Positions 17,277 through 26,710 are shown, counted from the stretch's first letter. The stretch is 64,000 bases of DNA from Kineosporia sp. NBRC 101731 (GCF_030269305.1 NZ_BSTC01000003.1:434001-498000), one strand, 5' to 3'. Translations and numbers: made by a program. The notes: a model not told the origin generated them from the sequence alone.

Positions 17277-17900
17277 GTGGAGAAGACCGGGACGACCCGT
17301 ACACGTAATCGCCGGGGTGAGGGCGGCCGCCTGCGCGAGGAGATCATCCAGGCCGCCATCGACCTGCTCGACGAGACCGGCGACGAGCGGAATCTGACGC
17401 TGCGCTCGATCGCCCGCCAGGCCGGTATTGCGGCACCGTCGATCTACAAGCATTTCCCCGACCAGCCGGCGATCATGCTCGCCGTCGTACAGAGCGCCTT
17501 CGGGGAGCTGAACGCATCCCTGCGGGCGGCGGACGCGGGGGACGACCCGCGTCGTCGGCTCGAGTCGGTCTGTCACGCGTACCTGAAGTTCGCGCAGACC
17601 CACCCCGAGCGCTACCGCACGATGTTCGGCGGGCTCTGGGTGCCGACACTGGGGGAGGGCACCTCGGTGACCGCGGACGACCTGGGCGCGCTGGGGGTGG
17701 AGAGCTTCGACATCCTCACCCGGGTGCTCGTCGACTGTGCCGCCGCGGGCCGATCGACCAGTCAGGACCCGGCCACCGACGCCGTCGCGTTGTGGCTCGG
17801 CCTGCACGGCCTGGCCCATCAGCGGGCCGTGACGGCGGCCTTCCCCTGGCCCGCCGACATCGAGCACCGGCTCGTCGCCGCGCTGGCCCACCTCTCCTGA
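17277..17900 (+). CDS. TetR/AcrR-family regulator
   Basis: Basic N-terminal arm, then HTH SIARQAGIAAPSIYKHFPDQ, and a C-terminal domain of the WHG/TetR_C type (RYRTMFGGLW, ALWLGLHGLAHQRA). 207 residues. The GTG start lies directly behind a GGGG run, so the transcript may be leaderless or weakly initiated. It is divergent from the unknown gene at 16654-17214 with only 62 bp between start codons and could repress it; a LysR fragment follows 12 bases after its stop. Confidence 0.87.
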   Translation: MEKTGTTRTRNRRGEGGRLREEIIQAAIDLLDETGDERNLTLRSIARQAGIAAPSIYKHFPDQPAIMLAVVQSAFGELNASLRAADAGDDPRRRLESVCHAYLKFAQTHPERYRTMFGGLWVPTLGEGTSVTADDLGALGVESFDILTRVLVDCAAAGRSTSQDPATDAVALWLGLHGLAHQRAVTAAFPWPADIEHRLVAALAHLS

Positions 17901-17912
17901 CCGGCCGCCACA

Positions 17913-18240
17913 GTGGCTGATCTGGATCTGCGCCGGCTGCGGTACTTCGTGACGCTCGCCGCCACCCTGAACTACGGCCAGGCGGCGCAGACGCTGCACA
18001 TTACCCAGCCTGCTCTCAGCCGGTCGATCAGCACTCTCGAACGAGAGCTCGGCGTCACGCTTTTCGAGCGCTCGCGAGCGGGGACGAAGCTGACCGCGGC
18101 CGGGGAGTTGTTGCGGGACGAGGCCCAGGCGCTGCTGCACTCGGCGCAGGCCCTGCAACAGCGTCTGCGCCAGGCCGATCGCGAGAGTCTGACCGTGGGT
18201 TTCATGCCCGGCCTGATCCTCACCCCGCTGGTGCGGCATC
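17913..18240 (+). pseudogene. LysR-family regulator, truncated after the DNA-binding domain
   Basis: Complete LysR HTH and linker (YFVTLAATLNYGQAAQTLHI, PALSRSISTLERELGV, LFERS, LTAAGELL) followed by the first effector-domain strand LTVGFMPGLILTPLVRH. Homology then ends abruptly at about 18240. What follows is another LysR piece in the opposite orientation, so the frame continuing to 18410 is chimeric. The DNA-binding part might still be made, but an effector-binding domain is missing. GTG start, 12 bases after the TetR stop. Confidence 0.82.
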
Positions 18241-18325
18241 ACGATGCCCCGGCCCGCGGCGACCTGCTCGAACTTCTCCTCCACCGACGGCGGCGCCTCG
18301 CAGGCAGTGGCGTAGGTGCGCCGAG
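18241..18325 (-). pseudogene. Inverted fragment of a LysR effector domain
   Basis: Read on the minus strand this encodes PPSVEEKFEQVAAGRGIVMP, which matches the C-terminal part of LysR effector domains (a segment of the pattern sVEEKlehVAAGrGisvlP). It lies head-on against the plus-strand LysR fragment at a short inverted repeat (GGCATC 18235-18240, GATGCC 18243-18248). An inversion or template switch within one LysR gene is the simplest reading. Confidence 0.65.
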
Positions 18326-18346
18326 AAAGAATTGGCTGACTTCACC

Positions 18347-18391
18347 GGCGATCGCCACGACGAGACGAGCATGGCCTCTATCGACCGCTGA
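18347..18391 (+). pseudogene. C-terminal remnant of an aldo/keto reductase
   Basis: Encodes GDRHDETSMASIDR then TGA. The aldo/keto reductase at 20964-21950 ends [14 protein letters not shown]. At DNA level 44 of 50 bases match (18347-18396 against 21906-21955), including bases after the stop. Only the tail survives; the rest of this second copy was lost in the rearrangement that also broke the LysR gene. Confidence 0.75.
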
Positions 18392-18412
18392 CCGGGTCAT
18401 CGACGGATGAAA

Positions 18413-18992
18413 TCACTGGTTTCGTACCGCCTCCGCCGCACGGACTGCGATGGCGCCCCTCGCCAGGGCCTCGGTTCGTACGTCCTCGTAAGGTACGCCC
18501 AGCACCTGCTGTAGCGAATCTACATCTCCGTAAACGCGTTCTAGCAGGTCGGCGTACTCGTCGGCGGTGGCGTTCAGCATGTTCCATCCGGCGCGCCAAG
18601 GCGACGATGTCCGGAACATCTTGCCTGCGCATGGCAATGAGCTTCATGGCGAGAAGGTGTTCGGGCGGCGCGTAAATAACTTTGAGACCTGGCTCTTCGG
18701 GTGCCGATAGGTCGCTGGGTGCAGGAATCCACGGGCGGGCCGCCTGATTGAGCCAACCGGGTGCAAGCTTTTCGTTGATCGCGATCTTACGGGCTTCCTC
18801 CAGTACCGCAGAACTAGTGGCCAGAACGTCAATATCTCTTGTACGTCTGTCGCTTTCGATAGATAGGGCAATGGCGGCACCACCGACGACGTAAACCGCT
18901 GCCGCAATTCCACGCTGCTGCAGGCTGGAATCCAGCAAGCCGAGCAGTCGCTGCATCTCGTGTCCGGTGAATTCGGTGGATGAGCTGCTCAT
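18413..18992 (-). pseudogene. AbiEii/DUF6036-type nucleotidyltransferase, frameshifted
   Basis: The N-terminal part has the nucleotidyltransferase signature: VYVVGGAAIAL followed by RRTRDIDVLAT (GG and DxD). The product resembles toxin-side nucleotidyltransferases of toxin-antitoxin pairs. Reading is continuous to about 18590 (DIVALARRM) and then resumes in another frame as NMLNATADEYADLLERVYGD to the stop at 18413, so one indel near 18580-18595 splits it. Without repair the ribosome runs into an unrelated frame. The XRE gene 62 bp upstream is the likely antitoxin and co-transcribed. A sequencing error cannot be excluded. Confidence 0.7.
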
Positions 18993-19054
18993 CGAAAAGG
19001 CCCCCTTGCGTTTGCGTCAGTGATGACAGCCTGCCTTTCAGGGCCGGGAGGCCG

Positions 19055-19645
19055 TCAAACGGTTGTCAGATCTCGGCTCGAGACATAGACCCTGCGCAGG
19101 GCCAGCCAGGAGGGCGTGGAACGACGGACGCCTTCCTCGTCGAGCAGTGGACTGTCCAGGATCCAGTCCTCGGTGAGGACGGCCTGCTGCATCCAGTCCG
19201 GCGGCTCCATAGAGAGGCTGCGGAACTCGTGCTCCATCACTGCGGCAAGAAAGACGTCCCACTCCGGCCGGTCGGTGCTCGGCGGTATCGCTTCCCAGGC
19301 TCCCGCCAGTTTCGGACGTGTGTGGAGGGCTTCATGAACGTGGTCACGAGCCTGTAGCACCAGTTTGAAGGCCCAGATCTCGTCGGGTTCGGCCAGGGCC
19401 TTCGTGATGGCGTCGGCAACAACCGGCGGAGTTGTCCAGCCGTTGTCCAGGGTCTCCCCGAGGGCGGCACCGATGCGTTGCGCTCGTAGGTAGAAAGCCG
19501 CGGACGGGACCGTTCGCCCGGACCGGTACGTCGAGAGTCGTGAAGGAGAGGTACCGAGCGCGGCCGCGAAAGCGCTCTGACTTAACCCGCTGGCTTCCAG
19601 AGCGCGGTTCAGTCCTCGGCACACGGCGGCGTGATCGGAGTCCAT
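19055..19645 (-). CDS. XRE-type HTH protein, probable antitoxin of the nucleotidyltransferase pair
   Basis: 196 residues. The N-terminal HTH (LEASGLSQSAFAAALGTSPSRLSTYRSG) is followed by a helical domain of unknown type with a conserved-looking end (PSWLALRRVYVSSRDL). The gene lies directly upstream of the nucleotidyltransferase on the same strand, as in HTH-nucleotidyltransferase toxin-antitoxin modules, where the HTH protein binds its own promoter. A matching palindrome (19654-19671) sits 9 bp before its start. No obvious ribosome site in that gap, so it may be leaderless. Confidence 0.75.
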   Translation of the reverse strand: MDSDHAAVCRGLNRALEASGLSQSAFAAALGTSPSRLSTYRSGRTVPSAAFYLRAQRIGAALGETLDNGWTTPPVVADAITKALAEPDEIWAFKLVLQARDHVHEALHTRPKLAGAWEAIPPSTDRPEWDVFLAAVMEHEFRSLSMEPPDWMQQAVLTEDWILDSPLLDEEGVRRSTPSWLALRRVYVSSRDLTTV

Positions 19646-19653
19646 GAGTGCAT

Positions 19654-19671
19654 GTTATCTGATCTGATAAC
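19654..19671. promoter_or_regulatory. Operator-like palindrome upstream of the XRE gene
   Basis: GTTATC and GATAAC arms (6 bp, perfect) separated by six bases, inside an AT-richer patch 9 bp before the XRE start codon. Position suits autorepression by the XRE antitoxin. Confidence 0.5.
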
Positions 19672-19721
19672 CAATTGCGGGAAGTGGCAACGCGCCGCTA
19701 TCCCTTCCTCCAGGTCAGCAC

Positions 19722-19853
19722 CTACAGCAGGTACAGCCCGCACCGGGCGGCGGTCACCAGCCCGACCGGGATGTGGAAGGGACTGAGTAGGTGCTGGGCC
19801 AGGAGGTCGCCGCGCTGAGCAGCACCGCGCCCATGGTCAGGAAACCGATCGGA
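19722..19853 (-). pseudogene. FecCD-type iron-siderophore permease, C-terminal fragment (copy A)
   Basis: On the minus strand PIGF joins directly to MGAVLLSA, then after a one-base deletion DLLAQHLLSPFHIPVGLVTA and the natural end GLYLL followed by TAG. This is the last part of a FecCD ABC permease with about 25 residues deleted internally. A longer, differently truncated copy lies at 25617-25817. Both copies sit head to head with a PstS-like binding-protein piece. Confidence 0.75.
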
Positions 19854-19872
19854 TTCTGGCGCGGTCCGCCAG

Positions 19873-19949
19873 GCTTCACCGAGGAGGGCTGGGTGCGGCT
19901 CAGCGCCGACGACCTGGAGTTGCAGCGGTCCTTCTCACTGACGGGGTAG
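19873..19949 (+). pseudogene. Tail of a PstS-like substrate-binding protein (copy A)
   Basis: Encodes [20 protein letters not shown] and ends in TAG; the binding protein at 25820-26707 ends TEEGYVRLSDGDLEAQRAVL. Everything upstream of this tail is deleted, so the FecCD fragment is directly adjacent. It overlaps the 3' end of the convergent XRE gene by about 15 bp. Confidence 0.7.
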
Positions 19950-20816
19950 TTCGCTCGGGTTCTGGGTGGCGGCCCAGGTGGCCAGGAGGGCGAGGGCGTC
20001 GGCGTCCGGGCTGCCGGCGGGGGCGGTGAAGGTGACGAGGAGCAGGCCCGGGTCGGCGGGTAGTTCCAGCACCTCGAAGTTCAGGTGCATCTCGCCCACC
20101 GCGGGATGCCGGAAGTGCTTGGTGCCGAGCTGGTGCAGGCGGACGTCGTGGGCGGCCCAGCGCCGCCGGAATGCCTCGCTGCGGGTGGACAGTTCGCCGA
20201 CCAGACCGCTGAGATTCTTGTCGTAGGGATTGCGGCCGGCCTCGACGCGTAACGAAGCCACGGCGTCGTCGGCGGCTCGTTCCCAGTCGGTCCAGAAGTC
20301 CTGGGCGCGGGCGTCGAGGAATGTGAAGCGGGCATGGTTGACCGGCCCACCGTGCAACCGGACGGAGCTGTCGAAGACGGGAGCGAAGAGCGCCCGGCCG
20401 AGGTCGTTGGCGGCCACCGTGTCGAGATAGGCGTTGTTGATGATCGCCGGAACCGCCGGCATCAGGTCGAGCAGACGCTGAACCGTGGGGCGGACCTGGG
20501 CGGCGATCGGTTTGCGGCGCCTGGCGCGGCCCGGTCCGGCAGCTGCGGCGAGGTCGAGCAGATGGCACCGTTCGGCCTCGTCCAGGCGGAGCGCCCGGCT
20601 CAGGGCATCCAGCACGCTTTCGGACACGCCGGCCAGGTTCCCGCGCTCGAGCTGCGCGTAGTACTCGACGCTGACCCCGGCCAGATCGGCGACCTCGCTG
20701 CGCCGCAGCCCCGGCACCCGGCGGCCACGGTTGACCATGCTGAGCCCCACCTGCTCCGGGGTGACCTTCGCCCGGCGTGAGGTGAGGAACGCCTTGACCT
20801 CGTCACGGTTGCTCAC
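19935..20816 (-). CDS. XRE-family regulator with MmyB-like domain
   Basis: Second member of this type in the window: [29 protein letters not shown] and MmyB-like sensor ([49 protein letters not shown]). GTG 20816 gives [16 protein letters not shown], the family start, and 293 residues. It is divergent from the aldo/keto reductase at 20964 across about 150 bp, the same regulator-oxidoreductase layout as at 5594-7658. The likely target gene is interrupted by a stop codon. Confidence 0.88.
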   Translation of the reverse strand: MSNRDEVKAFLTSRRAKVTPEQVGLSMVNRGRRVPGLRRSEVADLAGVSVEYYAQLERGNLAGVSESVLDALSRALRLDEAERCHLLDLAAAAGPGRARRRKPIAAQVRPTVQRLLDLMPAVPAIINNAYLDTVAANDLGRALFAPVFDSSVRLHGGPVNHARFTFLDARAQDFWTDWERAADDAVASLRVEAGRNPYDKNLSGLVGELSTRSEAFRRRWAAHDVRLHQLGTKHFRHPAVGEMHLNFEVLELPADPGLLLVTFTAPAGSPDADALALLATWAATQNPSELPRQ

Positions 20817-20963
20817 GTTCTCGAGCTTAGGCGCGTGACGGGGCGCCCGGGGTGGGCTGTCAGTACACCTGTCATCAGCGTGTTCCTTCTTCTTCCGGCC
20901 GGTCGTTACCTGGAGTCCGCCGCGGTTCATCGCGGTCAGGATCACCGGAAGGGATGCATCACC

Positions 20964-21950
<987 letters not shown>

Positions 21951-22049
21951 CCGGGCTCTGTCGGACCGCCCTGGCGCATGATCTCGCTGAGCGGCATTGT
22001 CCTCCCGTGCTCGTTTCCCTGTCCCCCTGCAGGTCGTGCGAAGAAAGAT

Positions 22050-22277
22050 TCAGTGGCCCGGCCGGCACCCGGAGGGCGCGAGATCGAATTCCCCGGCCTT
22101 GACGGCGTCGAGAAAGGCTCGCCATTCGTCGTGGGTGAAGGAGAAGGGCAGGGCCTGGCTCATTTTCGTGTCGCCTACCTCGATGCCGACACCTCGGCTG
22201 TCGACGCGTACCTGCACGCAGTCCCGGCCGCGGGCCGAGGTACTTGCCTTCTGCCAACGGCCGTCGGTCCTGAGCAT
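22050..22277 (-). CDS. DUF397 (BldB-like) small protein
   Basis: 75 residues with the DUF397 pattern: WQKASTSARGRDCVQVRVDS, then FTHDEWRAFLDAVKAGEFD. DUF397 proteins usually pair with an adjacent XRE-DUF5753 regulator and act in development or as toxin-antitoxin-like pairs. Here no XRE partner is directly upstream. ATG with a near-perfect AGGAGG 8 bases before it. Confidence 0.85.
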   Translation of the reverse strand: MLRTDGRWQKASTSARGRDCVQVRVDSRGVGIEVGDTKMSQALPFSFTHDEWRAFLDAVKAGEFDLAPSGCRPGH

Positions 22278-22659
22278 GGTGATCCTCCTGATCGGTGAAA
22301 GTGCAGGGAACGGGCCCGGATCCCCGTCGAGCCCGCCCCCTGCTCGTGGCGCCGCTGCCCCTTCGGCGCCTCCATGTGTCCCGCTGGGCGTCCGGCATCC
22401 TGTGCCGGGGGCGGGTGGTTCTGGTGCTGGGCGGGAGCGGACCCCTAGATCCCGCTGGGGGTCCGCCCCGCCGGCGTCGCACGCCCGTCTATCGACGCCC
22501 TTCGTGCCCGCGGAGGGTCGGCGCCTCAGGGGTGCCGGCGGGTGGTGGGAGCCTCGCGACGGGCGCTGGGGAAGGGCTCAGCTGCCGTCGTGAGGGATGG
22601 TGGGTCCGACACGAATCCTGTTCGCGAGGATGGCTTTTTGCGCCGGGATCGGCGATGCT
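22278..22659. other. 382-bp intergenic region with one terminator-like hairpin
   Basis: No supported coding sequence. A hairpin at about 22431-22472 has matching arms GCGGACCCC / GGGGTCCGC with partly extended pairing. It may terminate minus-strand transcription coming from the genes at 22660-23390. Confidence 0.5.
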
Positions 22660-22878
22660 CTACGGCCTGTCGCTCAGCTCGGCCAGAAAGGTGTCCCGCT
22701 GGGTGTCCGTGAAGGTGACGCGGTGACAGTCGATACGCAGGCTGTGCACCACCTCGACGTCACCAGCGGCACGCTGACGAGCGGTCACGCTGTTGCTCGC
22801 GCTGGATCTGAACCAGCCGTTTCCGATTGATGTGGCTGAGGTGGGGACGAAGCCCCCTTCACCGAGTCGCATGTGCAT
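22660..22878 (-). CDS. Diverged DUF397-like small protein
   Basis: 72 residues. Contains WFRSSASNSVTA, VEVVHSLRIDC and FTDTQRDTFLAEL, which follow the DUF397 layout (Trp-Ser-Ser start, CVEV strand, FT..EW..F end), but the central GNCVEVA motif is altered and the Trp in the last motif is missing. It may be a decayed paralogue of the neighbouring DUF397 genes. Confidence 0.5.
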   Translation of the reverse strand: MHMRLGEGGFVPTSATSIGNGWFRSSASNSVTARQRAAGDVEVVHSLRIDCHRVTFTDTQRDTFLAELSDRP

Positions 22879-23042
22879 CAGCTCTCTTTCGGTACTCCGA
22901 GGTCTGACCGCTGCCCCGACCCGCGAGGGGAGGGGACTGCCCTGCGCTGGTTCGACAGGGCCGGGGCCGGGGCAGCGGGGTTTACGGGGTGACTCCGAAG
23001 CCCATGGAAACGGTCACATCGCAGAATGTTTCCGTGGCCGAG

Positions 23043-23390
23043 CTATTTCTGGCGGCGTGTGGAGACGCGATCAGGATCACCCTCGACGCGCTGGGCCAGA
23101 CCGCCGGTGGCCAGCCACTCGTCGATGTAGGCCTGCCGCAGTTCGGCGGCCGGGCAGGCCTGCCGGCGACGGCAGCTGCGGCACTGGCCGTGAGCGTCCG
23201 CGGTGTGGTCGTCCAGCACGCGGAGCACGGCCGTGAGCGCCTGCCGGGTGACCCGGCCCGCGGCCAGGTCGGCACTTCCGTCTCGGAGCAACTGCACGGT
23301 CTCGCCCTGCAACTGTTCCAGAAACGCGGTCAGCTCGGCATGTATGTGACGACCTGTGATGCCGGAGTCTGCGGTCGGCATCGGTGTCAC
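23043..23390 (-). CDS. Hypothetical protein with a cysteine motif
   Basis: 115 residues, mostly helical, with a C-terminal CRSCRRRQACPAAELRQAY segment (CxxC plus a third Cys) that could bind a metal. Similar small proteins occur near XRE-DUF397 genes in actinomycetes, but I do not know a function. GTG start at 23390 with no clear ribosome site; ATG 23381 is an alternative. Confidence 0.6.
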   Translation of the reverse strand: MTPMPTADSGITGRHIHAELTAFLEQLQGETVQLLRDGSADLAAGRVTRQALTAVLRVLDDHTADAHGQCRSCRRRQACPAAELRQAYIDEWLATGGLAQRVEGDPDRVSTRRQK

Positions 23391-23579
23391 GATGCGAAAG
23401 ACGTCGTTGTGGTGCGCATTACCGTTGCACTGATTGATGTCAGCATCCTCGTTGCTCCCTCACGAGCGGTAAGTTCCTACCTACAGACCGTCGCAGTTGG
23501 GTCAACAGGAAAACAAGTATGCATTTTGTTGGGTCGGCAGCGCAGAATGAATGCCACGGATGGGGCCAAGGGGGCACAG

Positions 23580-24416
23580 GTGAAATCAAACGGGACCGGG
23601 CGGCACGTCTCACTCGCTCAGCGGCAGCTTTCGACGAAGCTGCGGGAAGCACGCGAACGAGCTGGGTTGACGCAGGGGGAGGTCGCCGAGCTCATGGGCG
23701 TTCATGTGATGACGGTGTCGCGGATCGAAAATGCGCATACGCCTGTGAAGAACGGTCAAGTTCTTGAGATGGCAAGGCTTTACAAGATGACCGATTAAGA
23801 GACTGATAACTTTCTCGCCCTCGCCCGGGGAGCCAAGGATCCGGGCTGGGCGGATAGACATCGAGACGTGATTCCGTCTCTCGTCTCCATGCTGGTCGAC
23901 CTGGAGTCGGCAACGTCGGGCATCCTCGACTACGCACCGGAGATCCTGCCGGGTCTGCTGCAGACTCCCTCCTATGCGGAGCATCTGATCGGTCTGGCTG
24001 CCGATGTTCCTGCGGATGTCCGCCGCCAGAGGCTTGCCTACAGGCTCGAGCGCCAGCAGCGAATCTTCGCTCGTGCCGATCGGCCAAGGCTGCGCTTCAT
24101 TCTTCACGAGGCAGTGCTGCGCGCGCGTGTTCCGGACCCGAACCTGATGCCCGAACAGCTTGCTCACCTGACGCGGTTGTCGCGGCAGAGGGGCATCGAG
24201 ATCCGCGTGTGGACGTACGAGTCCGGGCTGCACCAGTGGATGTCTGGCGCCTTCACAGTGCTGCAGTCTGGCGACGGGAAGTATCCGCACGTGGTGTACA
24301 CCGAGAACGCCGTTGAAGGGAGGTATTTGGATATTCCGAATCAGGTCGAAGAGTACGCCCGTCTTTTCGGTGTGATTCGTCGAAAAACCATCCCACTCAA
24401 GGAGTTCAAAGAATGA
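23580..24416 (+). pseudogene. XRE-DUF5753 regulator split by an in-frame TAA
   Basis: HTH part: RQLSTKLREARERAGLTQGE, VAELMGVHVMTVSRIENAHT. DUF5753 part: LVDLESATSGILDYAPEILP, GLLQTPSYAEHLI, then LRFILHEAVLRARV and SGLHQWMSGAFTVL. The two are in the same frame, separated only by TAA at 23796-23798 (KMTD, stop, ETDNFLALARG). GTG 23580 has AAGGGGG a few bases upstream. The gene overlaps the downstream DUF397 gene by ATGA. A restart at GTG 23868 could make the DUF5753 half alone. Either a nonsense mutation, readthrough or a sequencing error. Confidence 0.82.
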
Positions 24417-24628
24417 CGGCAGAAACGCCGGACCCTTCCCTCTGGATCAAGTCGGGGCGGAGTGCGCAGAACAACAACTGCGTTGAGATGAGGCGCGCCT
24501 CGAACGTCGAGGTGCGCGACACCAAGCAGCGCGGGCACGGCCCGACGCTGCAGCTTGACCGTGGCGCGTTCGCGGCCTGGGTCGCCGGCGCGAAGTCCGG
24601 CGAGCTCGATCACCTGCTGAGCGAGTAG
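24413..24628 (+). CDS. DUF397 partner of the XRE-DUF5753 gene
   Basis: 71 residues with the intact DUF397 pattern: WIKSGRSAQNNNCVEMRRA, VEVRDTKQRG, and FAAWVAGAKSGELD. The start overlaps the preceding stop by four bases, the usual linkage of XRE-DUF397 pairs (WhiJ/BldB-type regulators, sometimes described as toxin-antitoxin-like). Followed 13 bases later by a strong hairpin. Confidence 0.88.
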   Translation: MTAETPDPSLWIKSGRSAQNNNCVEMRRASNVEVRDTKQRGHGPTLQLDRGAFAAWVAGAKSGELDHLLSE

Positions 24629-24641
24629 CAGGACGCGCGAA

Positions 24642-24680
24642 GAGGGGCCCCGGCCGTATCCCGCTCGGTCGGGGCCCCTC
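24642..24680 (+). terminator. Strong hairpin terminator after the XRE-DUF397 pair
   Basis: Fifteen-base arms (24642-24656 and 24666-24680) pair with a single mismatch round a 9-base loop; the stem centre is GGGGCCCC. Confidence 0.88.
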
Positions 24681-24706
24681 CGGGTTCACGACGCCTCAGT
24701 CCTCGG

Positions 24707-25516
24707 CTAACCCGCCACCCAGCCGCGGCCTCCGGGGTCGTAGTAGTACATCGGCCGGTCGGCGGCTCCAGTGGTGCGGAACGGGTTTCCGTTGTCGTCG
24801 ATCTTCAGCGTGCCGTGCTCGCTGCCGGACGCCCAGTCGATCTTCAGGTACCAGGTGACGCCGCGGCTCGTGGCCTGGGCCGCGACCTGCAGTACCACCG
24901 GATCGTCTTCGCTGGTCTTCAGCGGTAGGGCCTGGGTCTCGGGGGAGGAGGGCACCGGGTGGAGCTTGTCCAGGTTCACAGTGAAGGTCGACGTGTCGAC
25001 CGCCCCGCCGCACCCGTCGCCCAGCACATAGACGTTGCCGGTCGTGGGCGGGTCCAGCGCCTTGATCCTCCGCACGTGCAGTGCCTGGATCACGACCGTA
25101 CGGTCATCGACACCCTGCACGGTCACCGCGAGGTCGTGATAGCCGGTGACGACTCCGTCCATCGCGGTGACCCAGGCCGGGGTGTCCTGCACATCGACCG
25201 GGGCCGCCACCTCGTCCGGTACCTGGTCCACCAGGATGTTTCGGCTGCACACGGTGAAAGGCGTGACCGAGACGTCGAGAGGGGCGGCGTCGGTGACGGG
25301 ACTCGACTTCGCGGCCGGGGGCAGGGCCACCGGTGAGGGGTTGTCGTCACCGACGGCCAGAATCGTCAGCGGCACGGTGACGGCGAGGGTGGTGACGGCG
25401 ATCCCCACCAGGATCCACCCTCTCCGTCGGGGAGTCGGCGCGGGCTCGATCGGCATCTCCGGTTCGCCGTGGGTGGTCGTGTGGAACATGCGATCCCAGT
25501 TGTCCCGCTCGCTCAT
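24707..25516 (-). CDS. Single-pass membrane protein of unknown function
   Basis: 269 residues: a 33-residue cytoplasmic N-terminus with Pro/Arg-rich end, one helix (WILVGIAVTTLAVTVPLTIL), then an outside domain of about 210 residues ending in MYYYDPGGRGWVAG. Two cysteines (FTVCSRNIL and LGDGCGG) could form a disulfide. No family recognised; it has the shape of small actinomycete surface-sensor or anti-sigma-like proteins but shows no anti-sigma motif. ATG 25516 has CGGAG upstream. Confidence 0.72.
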   Translation of the reverse strand: MSERDNWDRMFHTTTHGEPEMPIEPAPTPRRRGWILVGIAVTTLAVTVPLTILAVGDDNPSPVALPPAAKSSPVTDAAPLDVSVTPFTVCSRNILVDQVPDEVAAPVDVQDTPAWVTAMDGVVTGYHDLAVTVQGVDDRTVVIQALHVRRIKALDPPTTGNVYVLGDGCGGAVDTSTFTVNLDKLHPVPSSPETQALPLKTSEDDPVVLQVAAQATSRGVTWYLKIDWASGSEHGTLKIDDNGNPFRTTGAADRPMYYYDPGGRGWVAG

Positions 25517-25616
25517 CGGTGCTCCGATAGTTCGGCGATTCGTCCTGATAAATGACAGAACGGTGCATCCTACCGAGGCAGTACGACGTTCGATCACCAC
25601 AAGGACGGGGCCTCAG

Positions 25617-25817
25617 CCCACCCAGCGCCGCCGTGGCCAGTCCGACCGGGATCTGGAAGGGACTGAGCAGGCGCTGGGCCAGGAGGTCGCCGGCGCTGAG
25701 CAGCACCGCGCCCATCGCCATCGAGGGCAGCAGGGCGATGCCGGGGGAGTGGGCGACCTTGCGGGCCAGCTGGGGCGCAGCCATGGCCGGGAAGCCGATC
25801 GGTCCGGACGTGGCCAC
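25617..25817 (-). pseudogene. FecCD-type permease fragment (copy B)
   Basis: Minus-strand GPIGFPAMAAPQLARKVAHS and MGAVLLSAGDLLAQRLLSPF then IPVGLATAALGG match the last third of FecCD permeases. It lacks the final GLYLL residues that copy A keeps, and its upstream part has been replaced by the head-to-head binding-protein gene. It is more complete internally than copy A. Confidence 0.78.
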
Positions 25818-25819
25818 GG

Positions 25820-26707
25820 GTGATGCTGGTCGGGAACGACAGGATGTCGGCCATTCTCGACGAGCTGAACCGGGAGTTCACGAAGCTCCATCCCGACGTG
25901 GTTTTTCACGGGGTGTACGAGGGGTCGTCGCCCGGGTTCCCGGCTCTGCTCAGCCGGGCCACGCCCTTCACCGCCCTGGCCCGGGAGGTGTGGCCGGCGC
26001 CGTTGGAGGCGTTCCGGGCCACGCACGGCCGGGTTCCGCGCAGTATTCGGATCGGCTACTCCGGGCACGGGCCGCGCGACAACGGCAAGACACCGCCGTC
26101 TCTCTACGTGCATCGCGACAACCCGCTGCCCGGGCTCAATCTGGCGTCGGTGGTCAGGGTGTTCGCCGACGGGGACCCGGCGGGTGACCTCACCCGCTGG
26201 TCGCAGCTGGGACTGGAGGGGCGCTGGGCGGGGCGGCGTATTCACGTGTACGTGCCCGACGACGGGCTCGGGTTCGTCGGGGGTTTCCGGGCGAGGTTCG
26301 TCCCGCGGCTACAGCTCTCGGTGCGCTGCGAGAACGTCGGTGGACGCGCGAACGTCGTGCGGGCGGTCGCGGACGAGCCGTTAGGGATCGGGCTGACCGG
26401 CTGGTGCGACGCCGGGAAGGTGAGTGATCGCGTGCGCCATCTGCCCCTCAGCCGCACCGCCGACGAACCGTTCGTGACCGCGTCCATCATCGACGTGGCG
26501 GCCTACCCCCTCACCTACCCACTGAATCTCTATCTGTGGGAAGACGATCGGGGCATCGACCCGATCGCCTACGCCTACTGCGAGCTCGCCCTCTCGGACC
26601 GGGGTCAGGACGTCGTGGCCCGCCAGACCCCCACCGAGGAGGGATACGTTCGGCTCAGCGACGGCGATCTCGAAGCCCAGCGCGCCGTGCTGCGCTCCTG
26701 GCAATGA
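25820..26707 (+). CDS. PstS-like substrate-binding protein lacking a signal peptide
   Basis: About 295 residues with phosphate-binding-protein-like organisation: GNDRMSAILDELNREF opening, IGYSGHGPR, LYVHRDNPLPGLNLASVVRV, RDxG-type ligand region weakly kept, and a C-terminal PLNLYLWEDDRGIDPIAYAY. No Sec signal or lipobox precedes it; instead the frame begins where the inverted FecCD fragment ends. I infer that a rearrangement removed its promoter and signal. It may therefore be an intact frame but a non-exported, non-functional product. Confidence 0.7.
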   Translation: MMLVGNDRMSAILDELNREFTKLHPDVVFHGVYEGSSPGFPALLSRATPFTALAREVWPAPLEAFRATHGRVPRSIRIGYSGHGPRDNGKTPPSLYVHRDNPLPGLNLASVVRVFADGDPAGDLTRWSQLGLEGRWAGRRIHVYVPDDGLGFVGGFRARFVPRLQLSVRCENVGGRANVVRAVADEPLGIGLTGWCDAGKVSDRVRHLPLSRTADEPFVTASIIDVAAYPLTYPLNLYLWEDDRGIDPIAYAYCELALSDRGQDVVARQTPTEEGYVRLSDGDLEAQRAVLRSWQ

Positions 26708-26710
26708 ATC

